Part shown: piece by piece, positions 1-8,620 of the stretch | How the letters are laid out: each line of letters begins with the position of its first letter | Position numbering within the stretch: position 1 is the first letter of the stretch | Source of the DNA: Pseudokordiimonas caeni | GTDB lineage: Bacteria > Pseudomonadota > Alphaproteobacteria > Sphingomonadales > Kordiimonadaceae | Direction of reading: 5' to 3' | Assembly: GCF_026719705.1 (NCBI RefSeq) | Contig: NZ_JAPPRR010000001.1 | Coordinates: 434,001-498,000, forward strand | Length of the DNA stretch: 64,000 nucleotides | The notes under the pieces: generated by a model | Seen by the model: only the letters and a program-made list of their open reading frames with translations | Database searches by the model: none | What the model was told of the DNA's origin: nothing | Made by a program: the position numbers and the translations under genes

Positions 1-70
1 GTTCCCGTCTGTGTGCGGGAATCGGCAGGGGAGCGTAGGACGCGGCAATCCGCCTTGGGAAGCGTTTTCT

Positions 71-99
71 GCACCGGCCGGGGCGCGACCGGCCGGTGC
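71..99 (-). terminator. GC-rich hairpin downstream of the SLC5 symporter
   Basis: A perfect 11-bp stem (GCACCGGCCGG / CCGGCCGGTGC) with a 7-nt loop begins 8 bases past the symporter stop codon. No clean T-run follows on the minus strand, so this is a terminator-like hairpin rather than a textbook intrinsic terminator. The first 70 bases of the window hold no gene that I can support. Confidence 0.45.
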
Positions 100-106
100 G
101 GGGTTT

Positions 107-1666
107 CTACCACCAGGTGGCGTAAAGCGCTGCCGTGATCAGGATCACAAGGAGGGCAGCGAGGTTGAAGCCGCCCGAGGTCTTGAAGCCGATTTCGCCA
201 AGGTCAACCGAACCTTCCTGCACCTTGCCGCCTGCCATCAGCGACAGGGCAATGGCAATGCCGGAGCAGGCGAGGAACACGATACCGACGCGGTCGATGA
301 ACGGTAGTTCCGGCCACAGCATCTTGAAGGCGAAGGACAGGACAGCCGAGCCGATGGCGGCGGCAAGTGCGCCGTTTGCCGTCGTCTTGCGCCAGAACAT
401 GCCAAGGAAGAAGATCACGCAGATCCCCGGCGTGAAGAAGCCGGTGAATTCCTGGATATACTGGAAGGCCTGATCGAAGTTGCCGAGAAGCGGCTTCGCG
501 GTGAGAAGCGCCAGCACCATCGCGGACACGGCCACGATGCGACCGACCACTACGGGGTCACGACGTTTCTCCTCCGCCACGAAACTCGGATAGATATCCA
601 TCGTGAAGATGGTGGAGATCGAGTTGGTCATGGAGCCCAGGGACGAGATGATCGCAGCAATCAGGGCTGCGAACACAAGGCCCAGAAGGCCAGCGGGCAG
701 GAGCTTCATGGCGGTGGGGTAAGCCTGATCGGGCGAGGCCAGTTCGGGCTGCAGCACGAACATGGCGATACCCGGTAGCACGACGATGATCGGCATCACG
801 AGCTTCAGGAAAGCCGCGAAGGCGATACCCTTCTGGGCTTCATCAAGGCTTTTGGCACCCAGCGCGCGCTGGATGATATACTGGTTGAAGCCCCAGTAGC
901 TGAGATTCATCACCCACATGCCGCCCACCAGCACCGAAAGGCCGGGCAGGGACGCATAATAGGGGTTCGACGGATCGAGGATCATGTCGAACTTTTCAGG
1001 GGCTTTCTCGAGAAGCATCGAGAAACCGGCAAGCGCACCGGCACCGCCCGAAATATCCTCCAGCAGCACATAGGCGATCATCAGGCCGCCGAAGACGAGC
1101 AGCACCACCTGGATGATATCAGTGAAGGCAACGGCCTTGAGGCCGCCATATACCGAATAGGCCATCGCAAAGATGCCAAGCGCCAGCATACCGTAAACGA
1201 GATCAACGCCGGTGACGGCCTCGATGGCGAGCGAACCGAGCCACAGGATCGAGGTCAGGTTCACGAACACATAAACGCCGAGCCAGAAGAAGGCCATCAC
1301 CATGCGCACGCGGTGATCGTAGCGCTGCTCCAGGAACTGGGGCATCGTATAAATGCCGCGCTTCAGGAAGACGGGCAGCAGATATTTGCCGACGATCAGC
1401 AGCGAAATGGCCGCCATCCATTCATAGGAGGCGATGGCAAGCCCCATTGCATAGCCCGAGCCAGACATGCCGATGATCTGCTCGGCCGAGATGTTGGAAG
1501 CAATCAGCGAGGCGCCGATAGCCCACCAGGGCAGGGCCTTGCCGGCCAGAAAATAATCGGATGCATCCTTGTGGTGGCCGGCTTTCTCGCGGCTGACCCA
1601 CTGCGCAAGGACGAACAGGATGACCGCATAGGCGGCCACCACCGCAAAATCGATGGTGCTGAGCAT
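107..1666 (-). CDS. SLC5-family sodium/solute symporter (SGLT-like)
   Basis: A 519-residue inner-membrane protein with about 13-14 hydrophobic segments, the usual size for sodium:solute symporters. The N-terminal region DYFLAGKALPWWAIGAS, followed by SNISAEQIIGMSGSGYA, is typical of the Na+/sugar (SGLT-type) branch, and LSYWGFNQYIIQRALGAKS matches the conserved mid-protein region. It presumably takes up a sugar or related organic solute with Na+; the substrate cannot be read from the sequence. Start: the ATG at 1666 has GAGGGGAG a few bases upstream; the in-frame ATG at 1681 would swallow that ribosome site. It stands alone, divergent from the chemoreceptor gene. Confidence 0.9.
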   Translation of the reverse strand: MLSTIDFAVVAAYAVILFVLAQWVSREKAGHHKDASDYFLAGKALPWWAIGASLIASNISAEQIIGMSGSGYAMGLAIASYEWMAAISLLIVGKYLLPVFLKRGIYTMPQFLEQRYDHRVRMVMAFFWLGVYVFVNLTSILWLGSLAIEAVTGVDLVYGMLALGIFAMAYSVYGGLKAVAFTDIIQVVLLVFGGLMIAYVLLEDISGGAGALAGFSMLLEKAPEKFDMILDPSNPYYASLPGLSVLVGGMWVMNLSYWGFNQYIIQRALGAKSLDEAQKGIAFAAFLKLVMPIIVVLPGIAMFVLQPELASPDQAYPTAMKLLPAGLLGLVFAALIAAIISSLGSMTNSISTIFTMDIYPSFVAEEKRRDPVVVGRIVAVSAMVLALLTAKPLLGNFDQAFQYIQEFTGFFTPGICVIFFLGMFWRKTTANGALAAAIGSAVLSFAFKMLWPELPFIDRVGIVFLACSGIAIALSLMAGGKVQEGSVDLGEIGFKTSGGFNLAALLVILITAALYATWW

Positions 1667-1852
1667 TGTAACTCCCCTCACTTACACTTTCCCTCGGGCA
1701 CGCACGATAGGTGCGGATGACAGCGCTGTCAATTTTTACCTGCTGGACCGCCCGTTCCAAATGAAACCCGAAACCGATGGGGGAGCGGTAACATGGCTGG
1801 TACGATTCACGGCGTTCCGAGTGCGGCATAACGATTGAACCCAGGGGGAGTC

Positions 1853-3451
1853 ATGTTCGATCGTCTTTTCAAAGGCCGTGGCTTCGCGGCTGATCTGTCT
1901 GCGCCGTCAATTGACCAGCGCGTCCATGTCGGTTCTTCGCTGTATGCGGAGATGCTTGAAATCCTGCCCTATAATGTGATGCTGTGCGATATCGCCACGT
2001 TCGATATCGTTTATGCCAACCGGCGCAGTTTCGACACCGTAAGGTCGTTGGAGCATCTGCTGCCGATCACGGCTGAAGAGCTGGTAGGCGCCAATATCGA
2101 TATTTTCCATAAGCAGCCGCTGCACCAGCGGCAATTGCTGGCCATGGCATCGAACCTGCCGCACGAGGCGGTGATCCGGCTTGGCGATGAATATCTGCGG
2201 CTGCAGGTCGATGCCGTTCGGGATGCCGGGGATACCTACCGCTACGCGCTTCTCACATGGTCGGTGGTAACAGTGGAACGACGGGCAACGGCCAAGGCAG
2301 CTGAACTGTTGCAGGTGCTGGACAAGATGCCGATCAACGCGATGCTCTGCGATCCGCAGACACTCGAGATGATCTATATGAATGAAACGAGCCGCCACAC
2401 GCTAATGGGGTTGCAGCATCTGTTGCCCATTCCGGTGGACGACATCATAGGCAAAAGTATCGACGTTTTTCACAAGGATCCGTCGCACCAGCGGCGCATC
2501 CTTGCGGATCCCGCCAACCTGCCGTTCAAGACGCGCATCCGGCTGGGGGATGAATATCTATGCCTCGAAATTTCGGCCATTCGTGATACGGCGGGCGCAT
2601 ACACGGCAGCGCTGGCCACTTGGTCCGTGGTGACGGCGCAAGTGGCGGTCGAGCAGTCGGTCGCTGAAACCGCAGGCCGGATGCAGCAGGACGTAGACGG
2701 CCTGCGTGCGACGGCGGGTGAGTTGAACGGTATCGCCGGTGAAAGCAGCGACCTCGCCACGGTTGTTGCCTCAGCTGCAGAAGAAGCCAGCGTCAACGTG
2801 CAAACCGTGGCGCGGGCGGCGGAGGAACTGTCAGCGTCGGTACGTGAAATCGGCCAGCGTACCCAGCGCACCGCCGATATCGCCTTTGCGGCGCAGGAAG
2901 AAAGTGCACGAACCCGCGATATCGTGCGTGATCTTGAGGCGTCGTCCAGCCAGATAACGGCCATCGTCCAGCTGATCGCAGATATTGCCAGCCAGACAAA
3001 CCTCCTGGCGCTGAATGCGACTATCGAGGCAGCCCGGGCAGGTGAAGCTGGCAAGGGCTTCGCAGTGGTGGCGAACGAAGTGAAAAGCCTAGCCGGGCAA
3101 ACGGCCTCGGCAACGCAGGAAATCACCGGTCAGGTCTCGAAAATCCAGTCGGAAATCGCCCGTGTTGTCCAGACAATGGGAAGCGTGGCGACCGTAATTG
3201 ACGAAGTGAACGAGATCACCGCTGAAGTGGCGTCTGCCGTGCAGGAACAGGATGCCGCTACGCAGGAGATTGCCCGCAGCATTCAGGAAGCGGCGGAAGG
3301 CACCAACAAGGTGGCATCCGACATTACTCAGGTCGTGGGGCTGTCTCAGCGCACGTCCGAAGGGGCGCGCGGCCTGATGCATTCTGCCGACCGGTTGGAA
3401 GCAGGCCGCGAAAGCCTTAGCGAGGCAATCGACCGTTTGATGCAGAATTGA
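1853..3451 (+). CDS. Soluble methyl-accepting chemotaxis-type protein with two PAS-like domains
   Basis: A 532-residue signalling protein. Residues about 20-135 and 145-255 are two copies of one PAS-like module: [10 protein letters not shown]...LEHLLPI...[12 protein letters not shown] and [10 protein letters not shown]...LQHLLPI...[12 protein letters not shown], both ending in a (L/A)TWSVVT segment. Residues about 265-530 are the coiled-coil MCP signalling domain with the hairpin tip [20 protein letters not shown]. No transmembrane segment or signal peptide is visible, so it should sense a cytoplasmic signal and act on CheA/CheW. Start: the ATG at 1853 has GGGGGAG 4 bases upstream; an ATG at 1835 lacks this. 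The ligand or cofactor is unknown; the PAS sequence carries no obvious heme or flavin signature. Confidence 0.92.
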   Translation: MFDRLFKGRGFAADLSAPSIDQRVHVGSSLYAEMLEILPYNVMLCDIATFDIVYANRRSFDTVRSLEHLLPITAEELVGANIDIFHKQPLHQRQLLAMASNLPHEAVIRLGDEYLRLQVDAVRDAGDTYRYALLTWSVVTVERRATAKAAELLQVLDKMPINAMLCDPQTLEMIYMNETSRHTLMGLQHLLPIPVDDIIGKSIDVFHKDPSHQRRILADPANLPFKTRIRLGDEYLCLEISAIRDTAGAYTAALATWSVVTAQVAVEQSVAETAGRMQQDVDGLRATAGELNGIAGESSDLATVVASAAEEASVNVQTVARAAEELSASVREIGQRTQRTADIAFAAQEESARTRDIVRDLEASSSQITAIVQLIADIASQTNLLALNATIEAARAGEAGKGFAVVANEVKSLAGQTASATQEITGQVSKIQSEIARVVQTMGSVATVIDEVNEITAEVASAVQEQDAATQEIARSIQEAAEGTNKVASDITQVVGLSQRTSEGARGLMHSADRLEAGRESLSEAIDRLMQN

Positions 3452-3472
3452 GTATCGAGTGGTGAAGCGTGT

Positions 3473-3508
3473 AAACGCCGGGGCAGGGTAGCCGCCCCGG
3501 CGTTTTTC
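3473..3508. terminator. Bidirectional intrinsic terminator between chemoreceptor and TonB receptor
   Basis: A perfect 12-bp stem (AAACGCCGGGGC / GCCCCGGCGTTT) with a 9-nt loop, followed by TTC on the plus strand. It lies between two convergent genes and the A/T ends allow it to work in both directions. Confidence 0.85.
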
Positions 3509-3517
3509 TATGCTGCC

Positions 3518-5668
3518 TTAGAATTTGGCGCGCAGGCCAACCCGGAAATTGCGACCCGGCAGCGGCACGCTGTCCTTCAGGAAGCTCGTGTGCTGGCGCG
3601 CGTCCGAGTTCGTCAGGTTCATCGCCTTCAGGTCCAGCGAGATGTCCTTGTCCTCGAACGGATGGATGCTGAGGTAAGCGTTCCACATCGCATAGCTGTC
3701 GGTCGGGATTTCGAACTCGGACGTGCGCTTCTGGGCGCCAGCGATTTCAAGCTCGGTGCGGAAATCGAAGGCGCCGGCATCGACCTCGAAACCGACAAGG
3801 GCGGATAGTGGCGGGATGCGCGGCAGGCGGTCATTGCCCGTCACATCCAGAAGTTTGGCGCGGACGAGATCCATCTGGCCGGTCAGGTGGATATCCACCG
3901 TGCCGAAAGCGCTGGTATCGAAGCTTGCTGCATGGAAATCACCCTGCGCCTCAAAGCCCATGAAGCGGGCGTCGGCAGCCTTGAAGGAGAAAACGGTCAG
4001 CTCGTCGATTTCCTCGCCCGTTGCCACTTCATAGATGAAGTTGTCATAGCGGGTGATATAGGCGTTGACCGTGCCGCTGAACCGTTCGCCGCGGTAACCG
4101 GCCGAGGCCTCGATGCCTTGTGCGGTTTCCTTGCCAAGCGTCACGTCGCCCAGTTCATAGGCGCTGGTGGCGAGATGCGGGCCGTTCGAGAAAAGTTCCT
4201 CGGTTGTCGGCGCGCGCTCGGTGCGGAAGATATTGATGCCGGCGAATGTTGTTTCGCTGAAGTCATAGCCCAGCCCGGCGGAGGCGCTGAAACCGGTAAA
4301 ATCAAGGCTCACGCCCAATTCATCGGCCTTGTGCGTGGTGTGCTCCAGCCGCCCGCCGAAATCGATATGCCAGTTATCGAGTTCCAGATTCTTCAGCGTG
4401 AACAGGCCGTACTGGTGCGACTTGGTCGGAGGCACAAAGGCCTCGTCGCCGATGGCTGAAAAATCGCGACTCGTGACCTGCACGCCGCTGGTGCCGGACC
4501 AGTTGCCGCCAAGGTTCTCGATCAGGTCTAGCCGGGCTTCATAGCCCTTGTTTGCGAAGATGGTGCCGGTTTCGTTGCCTTCGATTTCGGCATGCTCATA
4601 ATCGCCGTAACCGAAGCGGACCTTGGCTTTCTCAAACCAGCCGTCATCGAAGTGATATTCGCCCATCAGGTCGACACGGGTCTGGTCCAGATCGATGGCG
4701 ACGCCCGCTTCTTCCTCGTGCCCGCCTTCTTCCTCGCCTTCCTCTTCATGGTGGTGATGGCCAGCGGGGATGCCATAGTCCGAACGCTGCAGCTTCACAT
4801 TCACGCCGATAAAGCCCTTTTCGCCGATCAGCGACAGGCCAGCCGATGCGCTTTTGGATTTGGAGAAGGAATTTTCGATGATGCCGAAGGCTTCTTCTTC
4901 GCCCTCATGCTCGTCGCCTTCTTCCTCGGCTTCCTCCATGTCGCGCAGACGCTGCGATTCGGCGAATCCGGGGATTTTGTAATCGTCGGAATCGCGCCAC
5001 GAACCATCAAGGTGCAGCACAAGATCGGCACCGCCAAGCTTGCCGGCGGCAACATTCACCGCGGCGGCGGCATCCTCGCCGTCGTTGACCGTTGAATGAC
5101 CGACCGAAACGCCGGCCTCAAAGCCGTTTTCCGGCACGCGGTCCGGGATGCGGCCATCCATCACGTTGATTACGCCGCCGGTTGCCGAGCTGCCGTAAAC
5201 GAGCATCGAGGTACCGCGCAGAATCTCGATTCGTTCGGCAAGCGCGGGTTCCACCGCGACGGCGTGGTCGGGGCTTGTCGACGATGCGTCGACGGAGCCG
5301 ATGCCGCTATCGAGCACGCGGATTCGGTCACCACCAAGGCCGCGGATCACCGGGCGGCTGGCGCCGGGGCCGAAAAAGGTAGAACTGATGCCGGGTTGCC
5401 GGCGCAGCGTCTCGCCGAGCGTGCCATCCATCTGGCGGGCGATTTCTTCTTCCCGCAGCACTGTGGTGCCGATCACGGTCTGGTGCAGGGTGCGGCCTTC
5501 GATATTGGTGCTGACGACAATCTCCTCGATCCGGTCGGCATGGGGCGGCTCACCGCCATCGCCGCCGTCGGCAAAGGCTGCATGGCTCACCGTGGAAAGC
5601 AAAAGAACTGGCAGGCAGGTACGCGCACGGCGGCTGCGCAGGGGCAGGCGATTGGAACGGAACATCAC
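3518..5668 (-). CDS. TonB-dependent outer-membrane receptor, ZnuD-like (probable zinc uptake)
   Basis: A 716-residue TonB-dependent receptor. An arginine-rich signal peptide ends near AFADGG. The plug follows (IEEIVVSTNIEGR; GETLRRQPGISS; RPVIRGLGGDRIRVLDSG; ERIEILRGTSMLVYGSSATGG), then a 22-strand barrel ending in phenylalanine (RNFRVGLRAKF). Two acidic and histidine-rich loops stand out, EEAEEEGDEHEGEEEA and a GHHHHEEEGEEEGGHEEE stretch. Such loops are typical of ZnuD, the zinc receptor. The preceding same-strand gene encodes a DUF2946-like protein, and a Zur-like palindrome lies before that gene. Start: GTG at 5668 or the next codon ATG at 5665, behind AGAGG. Another divalent metal (Cu, Ni, Co) remains possible. 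Confidence 0.88.
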   Translation of the reverse strand: MMFRSNRLPLRSRRARTCLPVLLLSTVSHAAFADGGDGGEPPHADRIEEIVVSTNIEGRTLHQTVIGTTVLREEEIARQMDGTLGETLRRQPGISSTFFGPGASRPVIRGLGGDRIRVLDSGIGSVDASSTSPDHAVAVEPALAERIEILRGTSMLVYGSSATGGVINVMDGRIPDRVPENGFEAGVSVGHSTVNDGEDAAAAVNVAAGKLGGADLVLHLDGSWRDSDDYKIPGFAESQRLRDMEEAEEEGDEHEGEEEAFGIIENSFSKSKSASAGLSLIGEKGFIGVNVKLQRSDYGIPAGHHHHEEEGEEEGGHEEEAGVAIDLDQTRVDLMGEYHFDDGWFEKAKVRFGYGDYEHAEIEGNETGTIFANKGYEARLDLIENLGGNWSGTSGVQVTSRDFSAIGDEAFVPPTKSHQYGLFTLKNLELDNWHIDFGGRLEHTTHKADELGVSLDFTGFSASAGLGYDFSETTFAGINIFRTERAPTTEELFSNGPHLATSAYELGDVTLGKETAQGIEASAGYRGERFSGTVNAYITRYDNFIYEVATGEEIDELTVFSFKAADARFMGFEAQGDFHAASFDTSAFGTVDIHLTGQMDLVRAKLLDVTGNDRLPRIPPLSALVGFEVDAGAFDFRTELEIAGAQKRTSEFEIPTDSYAMWNAYLSIHPFEDKDISLDLKAMNLTNSDARQHTSFLKDSVPLPGRNFRVGLRAKF

Positions 5669-5756
5669 TTGTTTCCTCTAGTCCTGAAAAAATCACTGGA
5701 TAGCCGCGCACTGCCAGAAAGTTTCCGGGCGGCAGGCGGCATGCATTGGTTGAAGT

Positions 5757-6062
5757 TCAGGCGGAAACGGGCGGGTCGCGGGAGGACCGCGCGGGGCGAA
5801 CGGTTGCCACCAGGGCAAGGGCCGGTAGATTCTCGATCACCGCCCCGGTTTCGGGCAATATCAGCTGTGGCGGCGGGGCGATGTCAAAGGCGGCTTGCGC
5901 CTTTGACATCGAGACGATCACGCAAGGCTCGGTGCCGTGCAGGTGCTTGTCGGGTCCGAAGGCCGCCAGGTGCGCCACCAGCATGAGCTGCGCAGCAACG
6001 AACATCGCTGCCAGAAGCGGCAGGATCGTCGAAATGCGGGCTCTGAACTGGTGCAACATCAT
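5757..6062 (-). CDS. Small DUF2946-like membrane/exported protein
   Basis: A 101-residue protein with one N-terminal hydrophobic segment (about residues 10-35), then a short periplasmic part with HLHGTEPC and a tail ending SSRDPPVSA. Size, N-terminal anchor, Cys/His content and the R-x-PP tail match DUF2946, small proteins often found beside metal-related TonB receptors; the molecular role is unknown. It lies 88 bases upstream of the receptor on the same strand, so the two probably form an operon controlled by the palindrome 22 bases before its start. A second protein with a near-identical tail is encoded at 22802-23221. Confidence 0.72.
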   Translation of the reverse strand: MMLHQFRARISTILPLLAAMFVAAQLMLVAHLAAFGPDKHLHGTEPCVIVSMSKAQAAFDIAPPPQLILPETGAVIENLPALALVATVRPARSSRDPPVSA

Positions 6063-6394
6063 ATTCTGGCTGACAGGGGTGACATGTAACTTTGTAACAT
6101 TAATCTAAGGGGCTATACCACCGGATGGCAAGCCCCATCCGGCATGCCTCAACCTTCGTTGAGTTCGGGGCGTCAGGGCCGGGAATCCTCCTTGCGGAGC
6201 CGACTGACCTTCACTAATAACAATCCTGAAATGAAAATGTCATCGAACACGTCTTTAATCTCCCTGTGCAGGTGCGCTCCGGTTGCGACTATCCGGCCGG
6301 CAAGCCGCCTGTCTTGTCGCAAGGGGGGGCAGGAGCCATGTTCGAGGCCCGGATCAATTTCCAGGAGGCTATGCCTCTCGTCAGGGGCGCCAGC
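6063..6394. other. Divergent intergenic region (332 bases)
   Basis: No gene is supported here. It holds a Zur-like palindrome (6084-6100), an 8-bp perfect hairpin CCGGATGG-N6-CCATCCGG (6121-6142) and a small hairpin TCAAC-CTTC-GTTGA (6149-6162). Neither hairpin has a T-run. They could lie in the 5' leader of the glycosyltransferase gene. Part of the region could be coding if the glycosyltransferase starts at 6266, 6338 or 6371. Confidence 0.5.
6084..6100. promoter_or_regulatory. Zur/Fur-like palindrome before the DUF2946-TonB receptor operon
   Basis: ATGTAAC-TTT-GTAACAT: two 7-base arms with one mismatch around 3 bases. The arms resemble the ATGTTA/TAACAT halves of alphaproteobacterial Zur sites. 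The element is 22 bases upstream of the start codon at 6062, a repressor position. Assignment to Zur is inferred from the similarity and from the ZnuD-like gene downstream. Confidence 0.55.
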
Positions 6395-7585
6395 ATGACA
6401 GCGCACGGCGAGATCAAGCCGACCGACCTGAGGGTCGCGCTCTTTTCCGGCAACTATAATTATGTACGAGACGGGGCCAATGCGGCGCTGAACCGTCTTG
6501 TCGCATATCTTGAACAGCGCGGTGTAACCGTGCGCGTCTATTCGCCAACCAGTGACACCCCGGCTTTCGAGCCTGCAGGCACCCTGATCTCGGTGCCGTC
6601 CGTGCCGATCCCGCGCCGCAAGGAATACCGGCTGGCGCTTGGTCTGCCAGCCTCTATCCGGCGTGACCTTGATGCCTTCCAGCCGAACCTTGTGCATATC
6701 TCGGCGCCTGATCTTCTGGGGCAGAAGGCCGTCAAATATGCGCGCTCGCGCGGCTTGCCGGTGGTGGCGTCGGTGCACACAAGGTTCGAGACATACCTCA
6801 GCTATTATCACCTCGGCTGGCTTGAGGGCCTGCTCAGTCGCAAAATTGGCGCGCTTTATAACCGCTGCGACGAAATCTACGTGCCCGGCGACTGCATGGG
6901 CGATGTGATGCGCGCCACGGGGGTGACCACCTCGATCAAGATGTGGAGCCGCGGTGTGGATACCGACCTGTTCCACCCGTCGCGCCGCGATATGGAATGG
7001 CGCCGCTCTCTCGGCTTTTCCGACGACACGACGGTTGTCTCCTTCGTCGGGCGCCTTGTACTTGAAAAGGGTCTGGACCTGTTTGCGGCCTCCATCGAGC
7101 GGCTGAAGGATATGGGTGTCAACGCGGAAGCGCTGATCGTCGGCGAAGGCCCGGAGCGCGAATGGTTCGCTGAGCGCATGCCGGGGGCCGTTTTCACCGG
7201 CTTCCAGCGGGGTGAAGCTCTGGCGCGGGCCTATGCGTCGTCCGACATTTTCCTCAACCCGTCGACGACCGAAACCTTCGGCAACGTGACGCTTGAAGCC
7301 ATGGCGGCAGGCGTGCCTGCTGTTTGCGCCAACGCGACGGGCAGCAACTTCCTCGTTCAGGATGGCAGGACAGGCTATCTCGTCGACGCCACGGACGTGA
7401 ATGCCTACGCCGATCGCATGGCTGCCATTGCGCGTGACGCGGCACTTGCCAAAGCGCTTTCAGACGCAAGCCGGGCTCGCAGCCTTGAATTCACCTGGGA
7501 CTCGATCCTCGAAAACCTGCTGGGTCATTATATCGACCTTCTCGCGCGCCGCCGGGTGGCGGAAGCGCAGCGGGCTGCGGTCTAG
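6395..7585 (+). CDS. GT4-family glycosyltransferase (GT-B fold)
   Basis: A 396-residue cytoplasmic or membrane-associated glycosyltransferase. N-terminal acceptor domain: RVALFSGNYNYVRDGANAAL, followed by SAPDLLGQKAVKYARSRG and VHTRFETYLSYY. C-terminal nucleotide-sugar domain: VSFVGRLVLEKGLDLF and the GT4 E-x7-E motif in TETFGNVTLEAMAAGVPAV. Relatives transfer mannose or glucose to lipids; donor and acceptor are not known here. Start uncertain: ATG 6395 has AGGGG 9 bases upstream and gives the usual N-terminus; ATG 6371 has AGGAGG only 2 bases away, ATG 6338 has GGAG 2 bases away. A flippase-like membrane protein follows 53 bases downstream, suggesting a glycolipid or polysaccharide role for both. 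Confidence 0.88.
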   Translation: MTAHGEIKPTDLRVALFSGNYNYVRDGANAALNRLVAYLEQRGVTVRVYSPTSDTPAFEPAGTLISVPSVPIPRRKEYRLALGLPASIRRDLDAFQPNLVHISAPDLLGQKAVKYARSRGLPVVASVHTRFETYLSYYHLGWLEGLLSRKIGALYNRCDEIYVPGDCMGDVMRATGVTTSIKMWSRGVDTDLFHPSRRDMEWRRSLGFSDDTTVVSFVGRLVLEKGLDLFAASIERLKDMGVNAEALIVGEGPEREWFAERMPGAVFTGFQRGEALARAYASSDIFLNPSTTETFGNVTLEAMAAGVPAVCANATGSNFLVQDGRTGYLVDATDVNAYADRMAAIARDAALAKALSDASRARSLEFTWDSILENLLGHYIDLLARRRVAEAQRAAV

Positions 7586-7638
7586 AATCCCGGACTGGCC
7601 TTTTCGCGTCAAATCCGCTATGGAGTGGCGCTTGATTA

Positions 7639-8616
7639 GTGAAAGGCGCCCGCTCCTTGCAGACATTCTGGCAGAATTTAGCGTCCCGCATGCAGCACGG
7701 GCCGATTGTCAAATTACTGCAATTCTTGCTCTTTTCAGCGGTGATCCTGTATCTCGCGGACCGTCTTGGTGCGATCGGCTGGCGCAATGTGATGGCGTCG
7801 CTGCCCACGAATCCCTTCTTCTATCTGGTGCTGGTGGCCGGCTATTTCGTGATGCCGATTTCCGAACTCGCTATCTATCGTCGTCTCTGGGATCATGACC
7901 TGAAAGGTGCCATGCCCGCCTTCCTGCGCAAGAAGGTGCTGAACGAGGCGGTGGTCGGCTATTCGGGCGAGGCTTATCTGTTCCTCTGGGCCCGCAAGGC
8001 GCTCGGGATGGAAGGTCGTCAGGCCTTTTCGACGATCAAGGACAACAATCTCTTGTCCGCTGCTGTTTCCACAACCACGGCTGTCTTGCTCGTCATTTTC
8101 TTCATGTTCACCGACTATTTTGAAGTGGTGTTCAAGGCGAGTCCCGATAATTCCACCTCGCTGATCGTGATGCTCTGCATCTCGGCGCTGATGGTGCCGA
8201 TCATCTTCCGTTTCCGCCGCAAGCTGATGAGCCTGCCACCCGAAATGATCCGCCGCGTGCTGACGATCCATATCCTGCGGCTGCTCACAGTAGAGCTTCT
8301 GCAGATTGTTCTGTGGTCGATTGCGTTGCCGGATGTGCCGGTGATCACCTGGGTGGCGTTCGCGGCCGCGCAGATGGTGCTGACCCGTGTGCCGATGCTG
8401 CCGAACAAGGAACTGATGCTTCTGGGCCTTGGTGTCACGCTTGCCACCTATGTGGATGCGCCGAGCGCGGCGGTTGCCGGCATGTTCTTCGCTGCCGGCG
8501 CGCTTCTCCAGATTTTCAATGTGCTCGCCTTCACGGCGTCGAGCATTGCGGGTGCCCGGGTGAAACCCGAACCTCTCCTGATCGAAGCGCCGACAGAGAC
8601 CCCGAAGGAAGCCTGA
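7639..8616 (+). CDS. Integral membrane protein resembling the flippase-like (LPG synthase transmembrane, UPF0104) family
   Basis: A 325-residue polytopic membrane protein with about 7-8 hydrophobic segments (first near residues 25-42, LLQFLLFSAVILYLADRLG) and a loop with VGYSGEAYLFLWARKALG. Topology and size match the flippase-like domain found alone or fused to lysylphosphatidylglycerol synthases. It follows the GT4 glycosyltransferase by 53 bases, so it may help export or assemble the product of that enzyme. Start: GTG 7639 is the longest; ATG 7690 would remove 17 residues before the first helix. It converges on the LptF gene with only 4 bases between stop codons. Family assignment rests on topology and is moderate. 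Confidence 0.6.
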   Translation: MKGARSLQTFWQNLASRMQHGPIVKLLQFLLFSAVILYLADRLGAIGWRNVMASLPTNPFFYLVLVAGYFVMPISELAIYRRLWDHDLKGAMPAFLRKKVLNEAVVGYSGEAYLFLWARKALGMEGRQAFSTIKDNNLLSAAVSTTTAVLLVIFFMFTDYFEVVFKASPDNSTSLIVMLCISALMVPIIFRFRRKLMSLPPEMIRRVLTIHILRLLTVELLQIVLWSIALPDVPVITWVAFAAAQMVLTRVPMLPNKELMLLGLGVTLATYVDAPSAAVAGMFFAAGALLQIFNVLAFTASSIAGARVKPEPLLIEAPTETPKEA

Positions 8617-8620
8617 TCCT

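Noticed and set aside
6121-6142. CCGGATGG-N6-CCATCCGG as a terminator
   Set aside because: It lies between two divergent genes and no T-run follows on either strand.
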